Source: Streptomyces sp. RKND-216
GTDB taxonomy: Bacteria; Actinomycetota; Actinomycetes; Streptomycetales; Streptomycetaceae
NCBI RefSeq assembly: GCF_004795255.1
Contig: NZ_SSBQ01000002.1
Span: 1,862,001 to 1,926,000, forward strand
Direction of reading: 5' to 3'
Length of the DNA stretch: 64,000 nucleotides
The notes under the pieces were generated by a model that saw nothing but the letters and a program-made list of their open reading frames with translations, had not been told where the DNA came from and searched no databases. Position numbers and translations under genes: made by a program. This document shows positions 51,304 to 60,194 of this stretch, in pieces; positions within the stretch are counted from its first letter, which is position 1; each line of letters begins with the position of its first letter.

Positions 51304-52704
51304 ATGAGCGAGAACGCCGAGTACCGGATCGAACGCGACTCGATGGGCGAGGTGCAGGTGCCCGCGGACGCGAAGTGGCGGGCGCAGACGCAGCGCGCGG
51401 TCGGGAACTTCCCGCTGAGCGGACGGCGCCTGGAGCGCGCGCACATTGAGGCGCTGGCCCACATCAAGGCGGCCGCCGCCACCGTGAACGCGGACCTCGG
51501 CGTGCTGGACGCCCCGGTCGCCGACGCGATCCGCGCCGCCGCGGAGGAGGTCGCCGACGGCCGCTGGGACGACCACTTCCCGGTGGACGTCTTCCAGACC
51601 GGTTCCGGCACCTCCTCCAACATGAACATGAACGAGGTCGTCGCCACCCTCGCGACCGAACGGCTGGCCGGCGACGCCACCGTGCACCCGAACGACCACG
51701 TCAACGCCAGCCAGTCGTCCAACGACGTCTTCCCGTCCTCCATCCACATCGCCGCCACCGCCGCCGTCACGCACGACCTGGTGCCCGCGCTGGAGCACCT
51801 CGCGGCGGCGCTGTCCCGCAAGGGCGAGGAGTTCGCGGAGGTGGTCAAGTCCGGGCGCACCCACCTGATGGACGCGACCCCGGTCACGCTGGGCCAGGAG
51901 TTCGACGGCTACGCGGCGCAGATGCGGCACGGCGTGGAGCGGCTGCACGCCTCGCTGCCCCGGCTCGCCGAACTGCCGCTCGGCGGCACCGCGGTGGGCA
52001 CCGGCATCAACACGCCGCCGGGCTTCTCGGAGGCCGTGATCGCGGAGGTCGCCCGCATCACCGGACTGCCGCTGACCGAGGCGCGGGACCACTTCGAGGC
52101 GCAGGGCGCGCGGGACGGACTCGTCGAGACGTCCGGGCAGCTCCGTACGATCGCGGTCGGCCTGACCAAGATCTGCAACGACCTGCGCTGGATGGCGTCC
52201 GGCCCGCGCACCGGGCTGGCCGAGATCGCGCTGCCCGACCTGCAGCCGGGCTCCTCGATCATGCCGGGCAAGGTGAACCCGGTGATCCCGGAGGCGGTGC
52301 TGATGGTGTGCGCCCAGGTCACCGGCAACGACGCGACGGTCGCGACCGCCGGGGCCGCCGGAAACTTCGAGCTCAACGTGATGCTGCCGGTGATGGCGAG
52401 GAACCTGCTCGAATCGGTGCGGCTGCTGAGCCGTGCCGCCCGCCTGCTTGCGGACAGCACGGTCGACGGCATCACGGCGAACACGGAGCGCGCCCGCGTG
52501 TACGCGGAGTCGTCACCCTCCGTCGTCACGCCGCTCAACCGCTACATCGGCTACGAGAACGCCGCCGCGGTGGCGAAGAAGGCGCTGGCCGAGGCGAAGA
52601 CGATCCGGGAGGCGGTGCTGGAGGCCGGGTACGTGGACCGGGGCGAGCTGACCCTGGCGCACCTCGACGAGGCGCTGGACGTGCTGCGCATGACCCGGCC
52701 GTAA
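51304..52704 (+). CDS. fumC: Class II fumarate hydratase
   Basis: A 466-residue class II fumarase, cluster-free and homotetrameric. Motifs: [50 protein letters not shown] and the signature [14 protein letters not shown] 51304 begins [17 protein letters not shown], the common streptomycete start; a second ATG 12 bases upstream (51292) is in frame. It follows the class I gene with a 50-base gap and may be co-transcribed. It would keep the TCA step running when the iron-sulfur enzyme is damaged. Confidence 0.96.
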   Translation: MSENAEYRIERDSMGEVQVPADAKWRAQTQRAVGNFPLSGRRLERAHIEALAHIKAAAATVNADLGVLDAPVADAIRAAAEEVADGRWDDHFPVDVFQTGSGTSSNMNMNEVVATLATERLAGDATVHPNDHVNASQSSNDVFPSSIHIAATAAVTHDLVPALEHLAAALSRKGEEFAEVVKSGRTHLMDATPVTLGQEFDGYAAQMRHGVERLHASLPRLAELPLGGTAVGTGINTPPGFSEAVIAEVARITGLPLTEARDHFEAQGARDGLVETSGQLRTIAVGLTKICNDLRWMASGPRTGLAEIALPDLQPGSSIMPGKVNPVIPEAVLMVCAQVTGNDATVATAGAAGNFELNVMLPVMARNLLESVRLLSRAARLLADSTVDGITANTERARVYAESSPSVVTPLNRYIGYENAAAVAKKALAEAKTIREAVLEAGYVDRGELTLAHLDEALDVLRMTRP

Positions 52705-52801
52705 GGCGCACGCTGAGGCGAGCCCCGGGCGGCGCCGCCGAACGGGTGTCGTGCACCACAGGTCACGGCGCGTCCTGTAAGAGGTTGACTACCCTTTGCC
52801 C

Positions 52802-53572
52802 ATGACAGCGCACACGGTGGGCCCGCAGCCGGGCGGGGCGGACGACCCGTACTCCCGCCCCGCCCGGGGCCCGGAGCAGCGCTGGGCCTCCGGTGAGCAC
52901 ATCCTCTGGCGGTACCGCGCCAACGGCCACGATCATCCGCACATCTGCCGCCCGGTGACGGTCGTGCAGGACACCGAGGACCTGCTCGCGGTCTGGATGG
53001 CCCCGGACACCGTGTGTGTGAAACCGCAGCTCGTGGACGGCACGCCGGTGCACCGGGAGCCGCTGGCCACCCGCTACACCAAGCCGCGCACCACGGCCCT
53101 CTCCCGCTGGTTCGGCACCGGCGTGCTGAAGCTGGCCGCGCCCGGCGAGCCCTGGTCGGTGTGGCTGTTCTGGGAGCGGGGGTGGCAATTCAAGAACTGG
53201 TACGTGAACCTTGAAGAACCGCGTCACCGGTGGGCGGGCGGGATCGATTCCGAGGACCACTTCCTGGACATCGCCGTCTACCCCGACCGCACCTGGGAGT
53301 GGCGGGACGAGGACGAGTTCGCCCAGGCGCAGCAGGCAGGGCTGATGGACAACGAGAAGGCCGGAAGGGTACGGGAGGCGGGCCGCGCGGCGGTCGAAGG
53401 CATCCGCGCCTGGGGTCCGCCGTACAGCGACGGCTGGGAGCGCTGGCGCCCGGACCCGCGCTGGACGGTGCCCGCGCTGCCGGCCGACTGGGACCGGTCA
53501 CCGGTGCCGCGCTCGGAGCCGCCCACCCGGCCGCGGCGCCTCGACGGCACCTCGCGCGGGCCCCGATCCTGA
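52802..53572 (+). CDS. DUF402 / FomD-like phosphohydrolase
   Basis: A 256-residue protein with a complete DUF402 domain: WSVWLFWERGWQFKNWYVNL, EEPRHRWAGGIDSEDHFLDI, AVYPDRTWEWRDEDEFAQAQ and DNEKAGRVREAGRAAVEGI. The Asp, Glu, Lys and Tyr residues match those that bind divalent metals in FomD and NtdP-type nucleotide phosphatases. This gene commonly sits beside the class II fumarase in streptomycetes. It probably hydrolyses nucleotide di/triphosphates or their conjugates in the cytoplasm; the true substrate is unknown. ATG 52802 is used. Confidence 0.88.
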   Translation: MTAHTVGPQPGGADDPYSRPARGPEQRWASGEHILWRYRANGHDHPHICRPVTVVQDTEDLLAVWMAPDTVCVKPQLVDGTPVHREPLATRYTKPRTTALSRWFGTGVLKLAAPGEPWSVWLFWERGWQFKNWYVNLEEPRHRWAGGIDSEDHFLDIAVYPDRTWEWRDEDEFAQAQQAGLMDNEKAGRVREAGRAAVEGIRAWGPPYSDGWERWRPDPRWTVPALPADWDRSPVPRSEPPTRPRRLDGTSRGPRS

Positions 53573-53726
53573 GAGCTGGTCGATCACATGCCTGCCACAA
53601 CCTGCCGCCACCTCTTGCTGCGCCCCCAGTCCGCAACCGTAGGATCAGCGTCCGGAGACCGTGCGCTTCCGAGCAACTCCCCTCTTGGGTGGGGGACTTG
53701 CCGGTGAGCTGGAGAGGAGCGAGCAG

Positions 53727-54431
53727 GTGAACGGTGCTGACGGCACCTCCCACGCAAGGGCGGAGGACCACGGCGCCTACGCCGCCCTCGGCCGCGCGGG
53801 CCTCGACCGTTCCGGCCAGGCGGAGGCGTTCGACGCGATCGGGGACCGCTACGACGAGGCCTTCCCGCACAAGGAGGGCCAGATCGCGGCCGGCGTCTGG
53901 CTCGCGGAGCAGCTTCCGCCCGGCGCCCGGGTGCTCGACCTGGCCTGCGGCACCGGCACGCCGACCGCCCGGCAGCTCACCGAGTCCGGCCTGAAGGTGA
54001 CGGGCGTCGACCTGTCCTCCGGCATGATCGAGCTGGCCCGGGAGAACGTGCCGAAGGCCGACTTCCACACCCTCGACATCGCCGATGTGGAGAGTGCGGG
54101 CCTCGGCCCGTTCGACGGCGCGGCGGCCTTCTTCGCCCTGCTGATGCTGCCCCGTGCCGAAATCCCGGTCGCGCTGCGGATGCTGCACGGCCTGCTCCGC
54201 CCCGGCGCGCCGCTGGTGCTGTCGATGGTCGAGGCGGACGTCGACGATTTCTCGATCCCGTTCCTGGGCAACACGATCCGGGTATCCGGCTATCTACGGG
54301 AGGACCTGCACCGGGTCGTCACGGATGCGGGATTCGAGATCGCCGGGGAGGATTCCTATGCCTACGCACCGGCCACCACGGACGTACCGCCCGAGATCCA
54401 GATCTTCCTGCACTGTAGAAAGCGCTCGTAA
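53727..54431 (+). CDS. Class I SAM-dependent methyltransferase
   Basis: A 234-residue methyltransferase. Motif I VLDLACGTGTPTARQL (about residue 70), motif II VTGVDLSSGMIELA and motif post-II ADFHTLDIADVES are standard for Rossmann-type AdoMet enzymes; then FDGAAAFFALLMLPRAEIP and LLRPGAPLVLSMVEAD. The acceptor cannot be predicted. GTG 53727 has GGAGAGGAGCGAG just upstream; an in-frame extension to 53661 is less likely. It is followed by the SpoIIE/HATPase gene on the same strand, with a gap of about 120 bases. Confidence 0.86.
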   Translation: MNGADGTSHARAEDHGAYAALGRAGLDRSGQAEAFDAIGDRYDEAFPHKEGQIAAGVWLAEQLPPGARVLDLACGTGTPTARQLTESGLKVTGVDLSSGMIELARENVPKADFHTLDIADVESAGLGPFDGAAAFFALLMLPRAEIPVALRMLHGLLRPGAPLVLSMVEADVDDFSIPFLGNTIRVSGYLREDLHRVVTDAGFEIAGEDSYAYAPATTDVPPEIQIFLHCRKRS

Positions 54432-54551
54432 GGGGTGGCCCGCGGGCCGGGCGGGGTCCGGTCCACGAGGCACCCCCGGGCCGGGCCGGCGCCCCGCCGG
54501 CCCGGCCGCGAGCATGGAGCGCTGGGCGCGCAGGACGCGCAGCCCCGACGG

Positions 54552-56765
54552 ATGGAAACCGAACGCGTGACGGAGCACGAACCGCCTGCGGCGAGCAGGT
54601 CCGAGAGCGAGACGGCGCCCGGCGCGGCCGCCCCTGAGGGCGCGCACGCCCAGGTGCCGGACCCCCGCGAGCGGGCCACCGGGACGCGCCGCGGCCAGGC
54701 CGTACACGCGGACCGCGGCCCCGGCGACGCGACCAGCCGCCGCCGGCCGGACGACGCGGCCGCACCCGCGCCCGACCGGAACGCGGCGCGCGGCGCGGCA
54801 CGGCGGCGCCCGCCCACCACGTCGGTTCCGCCCGGACCGCCCGGACAGGCGGGGGACGGCGGCTCCGGCGCGCGGCAGCGCCCCCAGCACGACGCGGTCG
54901 ACTCTCCCGGCACCCCGGACGACGCCAACCCGCCTGCTCCCCAGGTGCCGCCCGCGGGGACGGCCCCGGACGCGGACGAGGCGGAACGGGCGGAGCGGGA
55001 GCGGCGCGGCGGTGACAGGCTGCGGTTCGTGGGCGCGGCGACGCGCCGGATCGCCCGCGGCGTGGACCTGGACGAGACGGTGCTCGGCCTGTGCCGGGCC
55101 AGCGTGCCCGCCTACGCGGACGCGATTCTGGTCTACCTGCGCGACCCGCTGCCGGTGGGCGACGAACGGCCGGCGAGCCCTGTGGTGCTGCGACTGCGGC
55201 GCAGCGACCGCATTCCCGAGGAGCAGCGGCCCGGCGCGAAGCTGCCGCTGCTGGGCGCGGCCGCGCAGGACGGCAGCGCGGAGGGCGCGGCCGAGCACAC
55301 GGAGGTACGGCCGGGCGGACCGCTGGCCGAGGTGCTGCGCGGCGTACGGCCGGTGTTCGGCAACTCCGTGGCCGGTTCCGAGGCGCTGCCGGAACTCCTC
55401 GGCCGGGGTTGCGAGGTGCCGGACGACGGTCGGGCGATCCTGGCTCCGCTGCGCGGCCGTCGCCGTGTCATCGGCGCCGCGGTGTTCCTGCGGCGGCCGG
55501 AACGTCCGCAGTTCGAGGCGGACGACCTGCTGATCGCGGCCCAGCTGGCGACGCACACCGCGCTGGGCGTGGACAAGGCGGTGCTGTACGGCCGCGAGGT
55601 GTACATCGCCGACGAGCTCCAGCGGACGATGCTCCCGGACGAGCTGCCGCGGCCGACGGGCTGCACCCTGGCCAGCCGCTATCTGCCGGCCGCCGAGACG
55701 GCGCGGGTGGGCGGCGACTGGTACGACGCGATCCCGCTGCCCGGCAGCCGGGTGGCGCTGGTGGTGGGCGACGTGATGGGGCACTCCATGACGTCGGCCG
55801 CGATCATGGGCCAGCTGCGGACGACCGCGCAGACCCTGGCACAGCTCGACCTGCCGCCGCAGGAGGTCCTGCACCACCTGGACGAGCAAGCCCAGCGGCT
55901 GGGCAGCGACCGCATGGCGACCTGCCTGTACGCCGTCTACGACCCGGTCGCGCACCGGATCGTGGTGGCGAACGCCGGCCATCCGCCGCCGGTGCTGCTG
56001 CACCGCGGCGGCGGCGCCGAGGTGCTGCGGATACCCGCGGGCGCCCCGATCGGCGTGGGCGGCGTGGACTTCGAGGCCGTGGAGCTGGACGCGCCCGCCG
56101 GGGCGACGCTGCTGCTGTACACCGACGGCCTGGTGGAGTCGCGGCAGCGGGACGTCTGGACCGGCATCGAGTTCCTGCGGGAGAAACTGGCGGAGACGGC
56201 GCGGCTGACCCGGCCGGGGACGGCGCCGCCACTGGAGCCGCTCTGCGACGAGGTGCTGGACATCCTGGGGCCGGGCGACCGGGACGACGACATCGCGCTG
56301 CTCGCGGCCCGCTTCGACGGGATCGCACCGAGCGACGTGGCGTACTGGTACCTGGACCCGCGTGCACAGACCGCCGGTCAGGCGCGGCGCCTGGTGCGGC
56401 GGGCGCTGTCCCGCTGGGGGCTGGACGAGCTCCAGGACTCGGTGGAGCTGCTGGTCAGCGAGGTGGTCACGAACGCCGTCCGGTACGCGGAGCGCCCGGT
56501 GACGCTGCGGCTGCTGTGCACGGACCGGCTGCGGGTCGAGGTCGGCGACGACGTGCCGCAGCTTCCGCGGTTGCGGCAGGCGCGGGCGACGGACGAGGGC
56601 GGGCGCGGGCTGTACCTGGTGAACCGCATCGCCCGGCGTTGGGGCGCCACCCGACTGTCCACCGGCAAGGTGGTGTGGTTCGAGCTGCCGCTGACCGGCG
56701 GCGGGCAGCTCACGCCGCCCCCGATGCCGCTCGTGATCCCGGAGGACGACCTCGGCCTGACCTGA
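54552..56765 (+). CDS. GAF-like, SpoIIE phosphatase and HATPase regulatory protein
   Basis: A 737-residue protein. The first ~145 residues are low-complexity Pro/Ala/Arg/Asp-rich. A GAF-like domain follows (about 160-360; RIARGVDLDETVLGLCRASV), then the SpoIIE/PP2C domain (about 375-590; ARVGGDWYDAIPLPG, VVGDVMGHSMTSAA, LLLYTDGLVESRQ, DDIALLAARFDG) and an RsbW-like kinase domain (about 610-720; ELLVSEVVTNAVRYAERPV, EGGRGLYLVNRIA). Gly-to-Ser in GHSMTS replaces the usual GHGxxA. ATG 54552 or GTG 54567 could be the start. It combines phosphatase and kinase sides of a partner switch. Confidence 0.84.
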   Translation: METERVTEHEPPAASRSESETAPGAAAPEGAHAQVPDPRERATGTRRGQAVHADRGPGDATSRRRPDDAAAPAPDRNAARGAARRRPPTTSVPPGPPGQAGDGGSGARQRPQHDAVDSPGTPDDANPPAPQVPPAGTAPDADEAERAERERRGGDRLRFVGAATRRIARGVDLDETVLGLCRASVPAYADAILVYLRDPLPVGDERPASPVVLRLRRSDRIPEEQRPGAKLPLLGAAAQDGSAEGAAEHTEVRPGGPLAEVLRGVRPVFGNSVAGSEALPELLGRGCEVPDDGRAILAPLRGRRRVIGAAVFLRRPERPQFEADDLLIAAQLATHTALGVDKAVLYGREVYIADELQRTMLPDELPRPTGCTLASRYLPAAETARVGGDWYDAIPLPGSRVALVVGDVMGHSMTSAAIMGQLRTTAQTLAQLDLPPQEVLHHLDEQAQRLGSDRMATCLYAVYDPVAHRIVVANAGHPPPVLLHRGGGAEVLRIPAGAPIGVGGVDFEAVELDAPAGATLLLYTDGLVESRQRDVWTGIEFLREKLAETARLTRPGTAPPLEPLCDEVLDILGPGDRDDDIALLAARFDGIAPSDVAYWYLDPRAQTAGQARRLVRRALSRWGLDELQDSVELLVSEVVTNAVRYAERPVTLRLLCTDRLRVEVGDDVPQLPRLRQARATDEGGRGLYLVNRIARRWGATRLSTGKVVWFELPLTGGGQLTPPPMPLVIPEDDLGLT

Positions 56766-56814
56766 CGGCCCGCGCGCCGCACCGACGCAGCGCCTCGCAC
56801 GCCGCGCACGCGAT

Positions 56815-56848
56815 GAGCCCCGCACCGCAGCAAGGCGGTGCGGGGCTC
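56815..56848. terminator. Bidirectional hairpin between SpoIIE/HATPase and ahpD genes
   Basis: A perfect 14-bp stem (GAGCCCCGCACCGC at 56815-56828 with 56835-56848), extendable by GAT/GTC, around a 6-base AGCAAG loop. Confidence 0.85.
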
Positions 56849-56880
56849 GTCGTCGCGTGCCGGCGGGTGCGCCGGGGGCG

Positions 56881-57417
56881 TCAGGCGGTGACCAGCGCGG
56901 CCTCGGCGTCGACCGTGGTGCTCACGGCCTGGATCACCGAGGCGATCTTGAAGGCCTCCTGGACGGTCTCCCGGTCCACATCGGCCTTGCGCAGCACCTG
57001 CTCGTGCGAGTCGAGGCACATGCCGCAGCCGTTGAGCGCGGAGACCGCGAGCGACCACAGTTCGAAGTCGACCTTCTCCACTCCCGGGTTGCCGATGACG
57101 TTCATCCGCAGGCCGGCGCGCAGGGTGCCGTACTCGGGATCGGAGATGAGGTGCCGCGTGCGGTAGAAGACGTTGTTCATCGCCATCACCGCGGCGGCGG
57201 ACTTCGCGGCCGTGTAGGCCTCGGGGCTGAGGTTCTCCCGGGCCTCGGGCTCCAGCTCGCGCAGCACGATCGGCGAGCGGGCCGCGATCGCGCAGGCCAG
57301 CACCGTGCCCCACAGCTGCTGCTGCGGAAGATCGGAGTTGCCGATGACGGAACCCAGGTTGAGCTTGAGGTCCTTGGCGTAGTCGGGCAGTGCCGACTTC
57401 AGGTCAGCGAGCGACAT
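56881..57417 (-). CDS. ahpD: Alkylhydroperoxidase AhpD
   Basis: A 178-residue AhpD with the thioredoxin-like active pair Cys131-Gly-Met-Cys134 and His138 ([11 protein letters not shown]), plus [19 protein letters not shown]. It reduces AhpC, using lipoyl carriers in actinobacteria (family knowledge). ATG 57417 lies 6 bases downstream of the ahpC stop region, and the two overlap closely on the same strand, so they form an ahpCD operon. It is cytoplasmic. Confidence 0.95.
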   Translation of the reverse strand: MSLADLKSALPDYAKDLKLNLGSVIGNSDLPQQQLWGTVLACAIAARSPIVLRELEPEARENLSPEAYTAAKSAAAVMAMNNVFYRTRHLISDPEYGTLRAGLRMNVIGNPGVEKVDFELWSLAVSALNGCGMCLDSHEQVLRKADVDRETVQEAFKIASVIQAVSTTVDAEAALVTA

Positions 57418-57422
57418 GCCGG

Positions 57423-57977
57423 TCACTCACCGGCCAGCAGCTTGACAGGGTCGAGGGTGTCCTCGCCCTGGGTCCAGTTGCAGGGGCACAGCTCGTCGGT
57501 CTGCAGCGCGTCGAGGACCCGGAGGACCTCCTTGGGGTTACGGCCGACGGAACCGGCGGTCACCATGGAGAACTGGATCTCGTTGTTCTGGTCCACGATG
57601 AAGACGGCGCGCTGGGCGAAGCCGTCCTCGCCCTCGACCCCGCAGTCCCGCATCAGCTCGTGCTTGGAGTCGGCGAGCATGGGGAACGGCAGGTCGCGCA
57701 GGTCGTCGTGGTCCTTGCGCCACGCGTGGTGCACGAACTCGCTGTCGCCGGAGACGCCCAGAACCTGCGCGTCGCGGTCGGCGAACTCCTCGTTCAGCTT
57801 GCCGAAGGCCGCGATCTCCGTCGGGCACACGAAGGTGAAGTCCTTCGGCCAGAAGAAGACGATCTTCCACTTGCCCTCGTAGGTCTTGTGGTCGATCTGC
57901 TGGAACTCCTGCCCCTTCTCCAGGGACACACAGGCGGTCAGGTCGAAGGTGGGGAACTTGTCACCGACAGTGAGCAC
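57423..57977 (-). CDS. ahpC: Alkyl hydroperoxide reductase (2-Cys peroxiredoxin)
   Basis: A 184-residue peroxiredoxin. The peroxidatic Cys51 lies in FTFVCPTE and the resolving cysteine in ELCPCNW. Other conserved parts are [12 protein letters not shown] and [17 protein letters not shown] residues ([14 protein letters not shown]). GTG 57977 with AAGGAGAGCGC just upstream gives the normal [13 protein letters not shown] start; in-frame codons back to 58040 are leader. It reduces H2O2, organic peroxides and peroxynitrite. OxyR control is expected from known Streptomyces biology; a LysR/OxyR gene is about 2.2 kb away here. Confidence 0.95.
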   Translation of the reverse strand: MLTVGDKFPTFDLTACVSLEKGQEFQQIDHKTYEGKWKIVFFWPKDFTFVCPTEIAAFGKLNEEFADRDAQVLGVSGDSEFVHHAWRKDHDDLRDLPFPMLADSKHELMRDCGVEGEDGFAQRAVFIVDQNNEIQFSMVTAGSVGRNPKEVLRVLDALQTDELCPCNWTQGEDTLDPVKLLAGE

Positions 57978-58468
57978 GCGCTCTCCTTGCACAGCGGAAA
58001 GCCCCTGGTACGGGCCTTCCATGGGTTGGACGATCTTCACCCTGCCACAGCCGGTATTGATCAGTTAAATCGACACGATCGAAGATCTTGATCGGATCTC
58101 CCTATTTATGCAGGTAGCGGGGGTCTGCCGAGTGGGCCGCGTGGCGTTCCCCACACCGGCGCGGGCCGCGGCGCACGCGTGCGTCACAGCATTCCCCTCC
58201 TCGTCTCCCGGAGGGGTTCTCCGGCACTCCTCGCACGGTCTTACGCGTGCATTCCGGGTCGCACCGGAAGGGGCCGGGGAAAACGCGGGGAATCCGCGGA
58301 AAGCCTCGGGGAAGCCGCGGGAAGGGAGCGCCCCGGATCCGGCCCCGTTCCGGCCGGTGCTCCGCTCCGGCGGCCGTTTCCGGGCACGCAAGAGCTGCCG
58401 TTTTCCCCGAGCCGGGAGGCTCGGGGAAAACGGCAGCCGGACCCCTTCCGAGGCGGGAACGTTACTGT
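57978..58468. promoter_or_regulatory. ahpC promoter region and spacer, about 490 bases
   Basis: No gene is seen. Near 58040-58110 an A/T-richer part (TTGATCAGTTAAATCGACAC; GATCGAAGATCTTGATCGGA) with an AAGATCTT palindrome and repeated GATC words stands out from the G/C-rich background; it is the likely ahpC promoter and a candidate OxyR site. From about 58250 to 58330 there is GGGGAA/GGGAA-rich sequence with no clear structure. The hairpin at 58395-58436 is listed separately. Confidence 0.55.
58395..58436 (-). terminator. Perfect 19-bp hairpin downstream of the DUF5302 gene
   Basis: 58395-58413 (starts CTGCCGTTTTCCCCG) pairs perfectly with 58418-58436 around a GGGA tetraloop. It lies 33 bases past the DUF5302 stop on the reverse strand. 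The stem contains TTTT/AAAA but no T-run follows. Confidence 0.85.
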
Positions 58469-58651
58469 TCAGCCGGTCTTGCGCCGGGTGTAGCGCTTCT
58501 GACCCATGGGGCCGCCCATCCCCTTGACCTTCATGCGGCCCTCTTCGTACGCCCTCCTCGCCCCGGAGGACTTCTTCTTGCGGTCGAGCGCCTCACGGAA
58601 TTTCGCGCGGGCGTCTTCCCTGCCGTCACTGCCGTCCTGCACGTCGGGCAT
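58469..58651 (-). CDS. DUF5302 small basic protein
   Basis: A 60-residue protein. DARAKFREALDRKKKSSGAR is the DUF5302 core, followed by a basic, Gly/Met-rich tail (GRMKVKGMGGPMGQKRYTRR). The family is widespread in actinomycetes and of unknown function; the charge suggests nucleic-acid or ribosome binding, which is inference. GGAGGT immediately before ATG 58651 is a strong ribosome site. Confidence 0.85.
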   Translation of the reverse strand: MPDVQDGSDGREDARAKFREALDRKKKSSGARRAYEEGRMKVKGMGGPMGQKRYTRRKTG

Positions 58652-58877
58652 AGGACCTCCTCGATGCGATGCGCAGCGCGCGCTCAGCCTGGCACAGAAT
58701 TCTGCGGCAGGCGATCGGTTATCCCTTTCCCGGCACCCGTCGCCCTGTGCGGTGTCGACGGCCACCGGTCCTTGCCGAGCGGCGGCGACCCCGAGCACCA
58801 TGCCGCGGTCGACAGGTGGGAGGATGCCCGGTGAGCGCGGGGGGACGCCCGCGGCCCCGCACCGAGGGGAAGCCCTC

Positions 58878-59624
58878 ATGGAACTGCGCCTGTTCATCTT
58901 CCACCACGCCGGTGGCTCGCACCTCCCCTACCGCGGCTGGCCCGCGCTGCTGCCGCCCTCGTGGGACGTGCGCCTGGTGGACGCGCCGGGCCGCGGCCTG
59001 GGGGCGGACCAGGCGCCCATCGCGGACGCCGACCGCCTGGTGGACCACTTCCTGGAGTGCCTCGGTCCTGAACTCGACGGCGACTACGCCTTCTTCGGCC
59101 ACAGCATGGGCGGGCTGATCGCGTACGAACTGACCCGCCGCATCCTGGACGCCGGCCGTGTACCGCCTCGCTGGCTGGGGCTGTCCGCCCGGAGTGCGCC
59201 CCGCCCGGAGGGCGAGGGCACCCAGCGGCACCTGCTCTCCGACGGCGAGCTCCGCCGCGAACTCGTCGCCATGGGGGGCACGCCGGGCGCCGTCCTGGAG
59301 AACCGCGACATCTGGGAGCTGTTCGCTCCCGTCATACGCAACGACCTGCGCCTGGTGGAGACCTGGCGGCCGCGCCCGGAAAGCACGCCGATGCCCGTAC
59401 CGCTGTCGGTGTTCGGGGGCAGGGACGACGCGGTGGCCCCGCCCGAGCGGCTGGCGGGCTGGGCCGACCGGGCGGACCCCTTCCTCGGGCTGCGACTGTT
59501 CGAGGGCGGCCACTTCTACTTTCAGCCCGACCCCACCGCGGTGCTCCGGCAGCTCGTCGAGGACGTCCACCGGGCGATGTCCTGGGCCGAGGGCCCCCGG
59601 AGGACCGCACCGGTCACCGGCTGA
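58878..59624 (+). CDS. Type II thioesterase (alpha/beta hydrolase)
   Basis: A 248-residue thioesterase II: LFIFHHAGGSHLPYRGWPAL at the N-terminus, GHSMGG with nucleophile Ser76, FGGRDDAVAP with the acid Asp, and FEGGHFYF with the catalytic His. Such enzymes release aberrant acyl groups from carrier proteins in PKS or NRPS clusters. No PKS or NRPS gene is present nearby, so this is an orphan that may act in trans. ATG 58878 is the first sensible start; the ribosome site is weak (GAGGGGAAG). A terminator follows. Confidence 0.88.
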   Translation: MELRLFIFHHAGGSHLPYRGWPALLPPSWDVRLVDAPGRGLGADQAPIADADRLVDHFLECLGPELDGDYAFFGHSMGGLIAYELTRRILDAGRVPPRWLGLSARSAPRPEGEGTQRHLLSDGELRRELVAMGGTPGAVLENRDIWELFAPVIRNDLRLVETWRPRPESTPMPVPLSVFGGRDDAVAPPERLAGWADRADPFLGLRLFEGGHFYFQPDPTAVLRQLVEDVHRAMSWAEGPRRTAPVTG

Positions 59625-59629
59625 CGCCG

Positions 59630-59668
59630 GCTACCGCCGGGGGGCACCGGTGGCCCCCAGCGGTAGCC
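59630..59668 (+). terminator. Hairpin terminator after the thioesterase gene
   Basis: GGCTACCGC (59630-59638) pairs with GCGGTAGCC (59660-59668); inside, GGGGG pairs with CCCCC around a self-complementary CACCGGTG centre with two mismatches. Confidence 0.75.
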
Positions 59669-59836
59669 GAGGTCCTCGTCGGCCGCGGACGGACCCCACT
59701 GGGACGCCTCCCCTCCGGCCGCATCCCGCCGCAGCCAGAAAGAGGCACGCCACTCCGTCGAAGGTCTCCGGCGTGCGAGGCCGCCGCACCTAGGCTGTGA
59801 TGCTCTGTGACCGCATCACTACACACAGGAGTCATC

Positions 59837-60073
59837 ATGCGCGTTCGTACCTCGCTCGCCGCCGTAGCCCTCGCCACCGTCGGCGTCCTGGGCGCCGCGG
59901 GCACCGCCTCCGCCGACAGCATCGCGCGCGGCGCGGCCGCCAACTCGCCGGGCCTGCTCTCCGGCAACGTCGTCCAGGTGCCGATCCACGTGCCGGTCAA
60001 CGCGTGCGGGAACAGCCTCAACCTGGTCGGCGCCCTCAACCCGGCGTTCGGCAACGGCTGCGTCAACGACTGA
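59837..60073 (+). CDS. Short chaplin
   Basis: A 78-residue exported protein: signal peptide (RTSLAAVALATVGVLGAAGT) cut near ASADS, then one chaplin domain (NSPGLLSGNVVQVPIHVPVN and ACGNSLNLVGALNPAFGNGC). The two Cys form the usual disulfide. Short chaplins (ChpD to ChpH type) self-assemble with rodlins into amyloid-like films that lower surface tension so aerial hyphae can rise. The C-terminal VND matches short forms. ACAGGAG precedes ATG 59837. A terminator follows at 60094. Which chp gene it corresponds to cannot be said from one member. Confidence 0.93.
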   Translation: MRVRTSLAAVALATVGVLGAAGTASADSIARGAAANSPGLLSGNVVQVPIHVPVNACGNSLNLVGALNPAFGNGCVND

Positions 60074-60093
60074 CGCCGTACCGGGTGAGCGCC

Positions 60094-60121
60094 GAGGGGG
60101 CGGGCCAGAGCCCGCCCCCTC
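60094..60121 (+). terminator. Hairpin terminator after the chaplin gene
   Basis: A perfect 12-bp stem (GAGGGGGCGGGC with GCCCGCCCCCTC) around a CAGA tetraloop, 21 bases after the chaplin stop. Confidence 0.85.
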
Positions 60122-60194
60122 CGGCCCGTCCGGCGGCCCGGACTGACGCACGGACCGGCCCCGGTTAGCATCGGCTGCAGACCGACCGGAAGCC

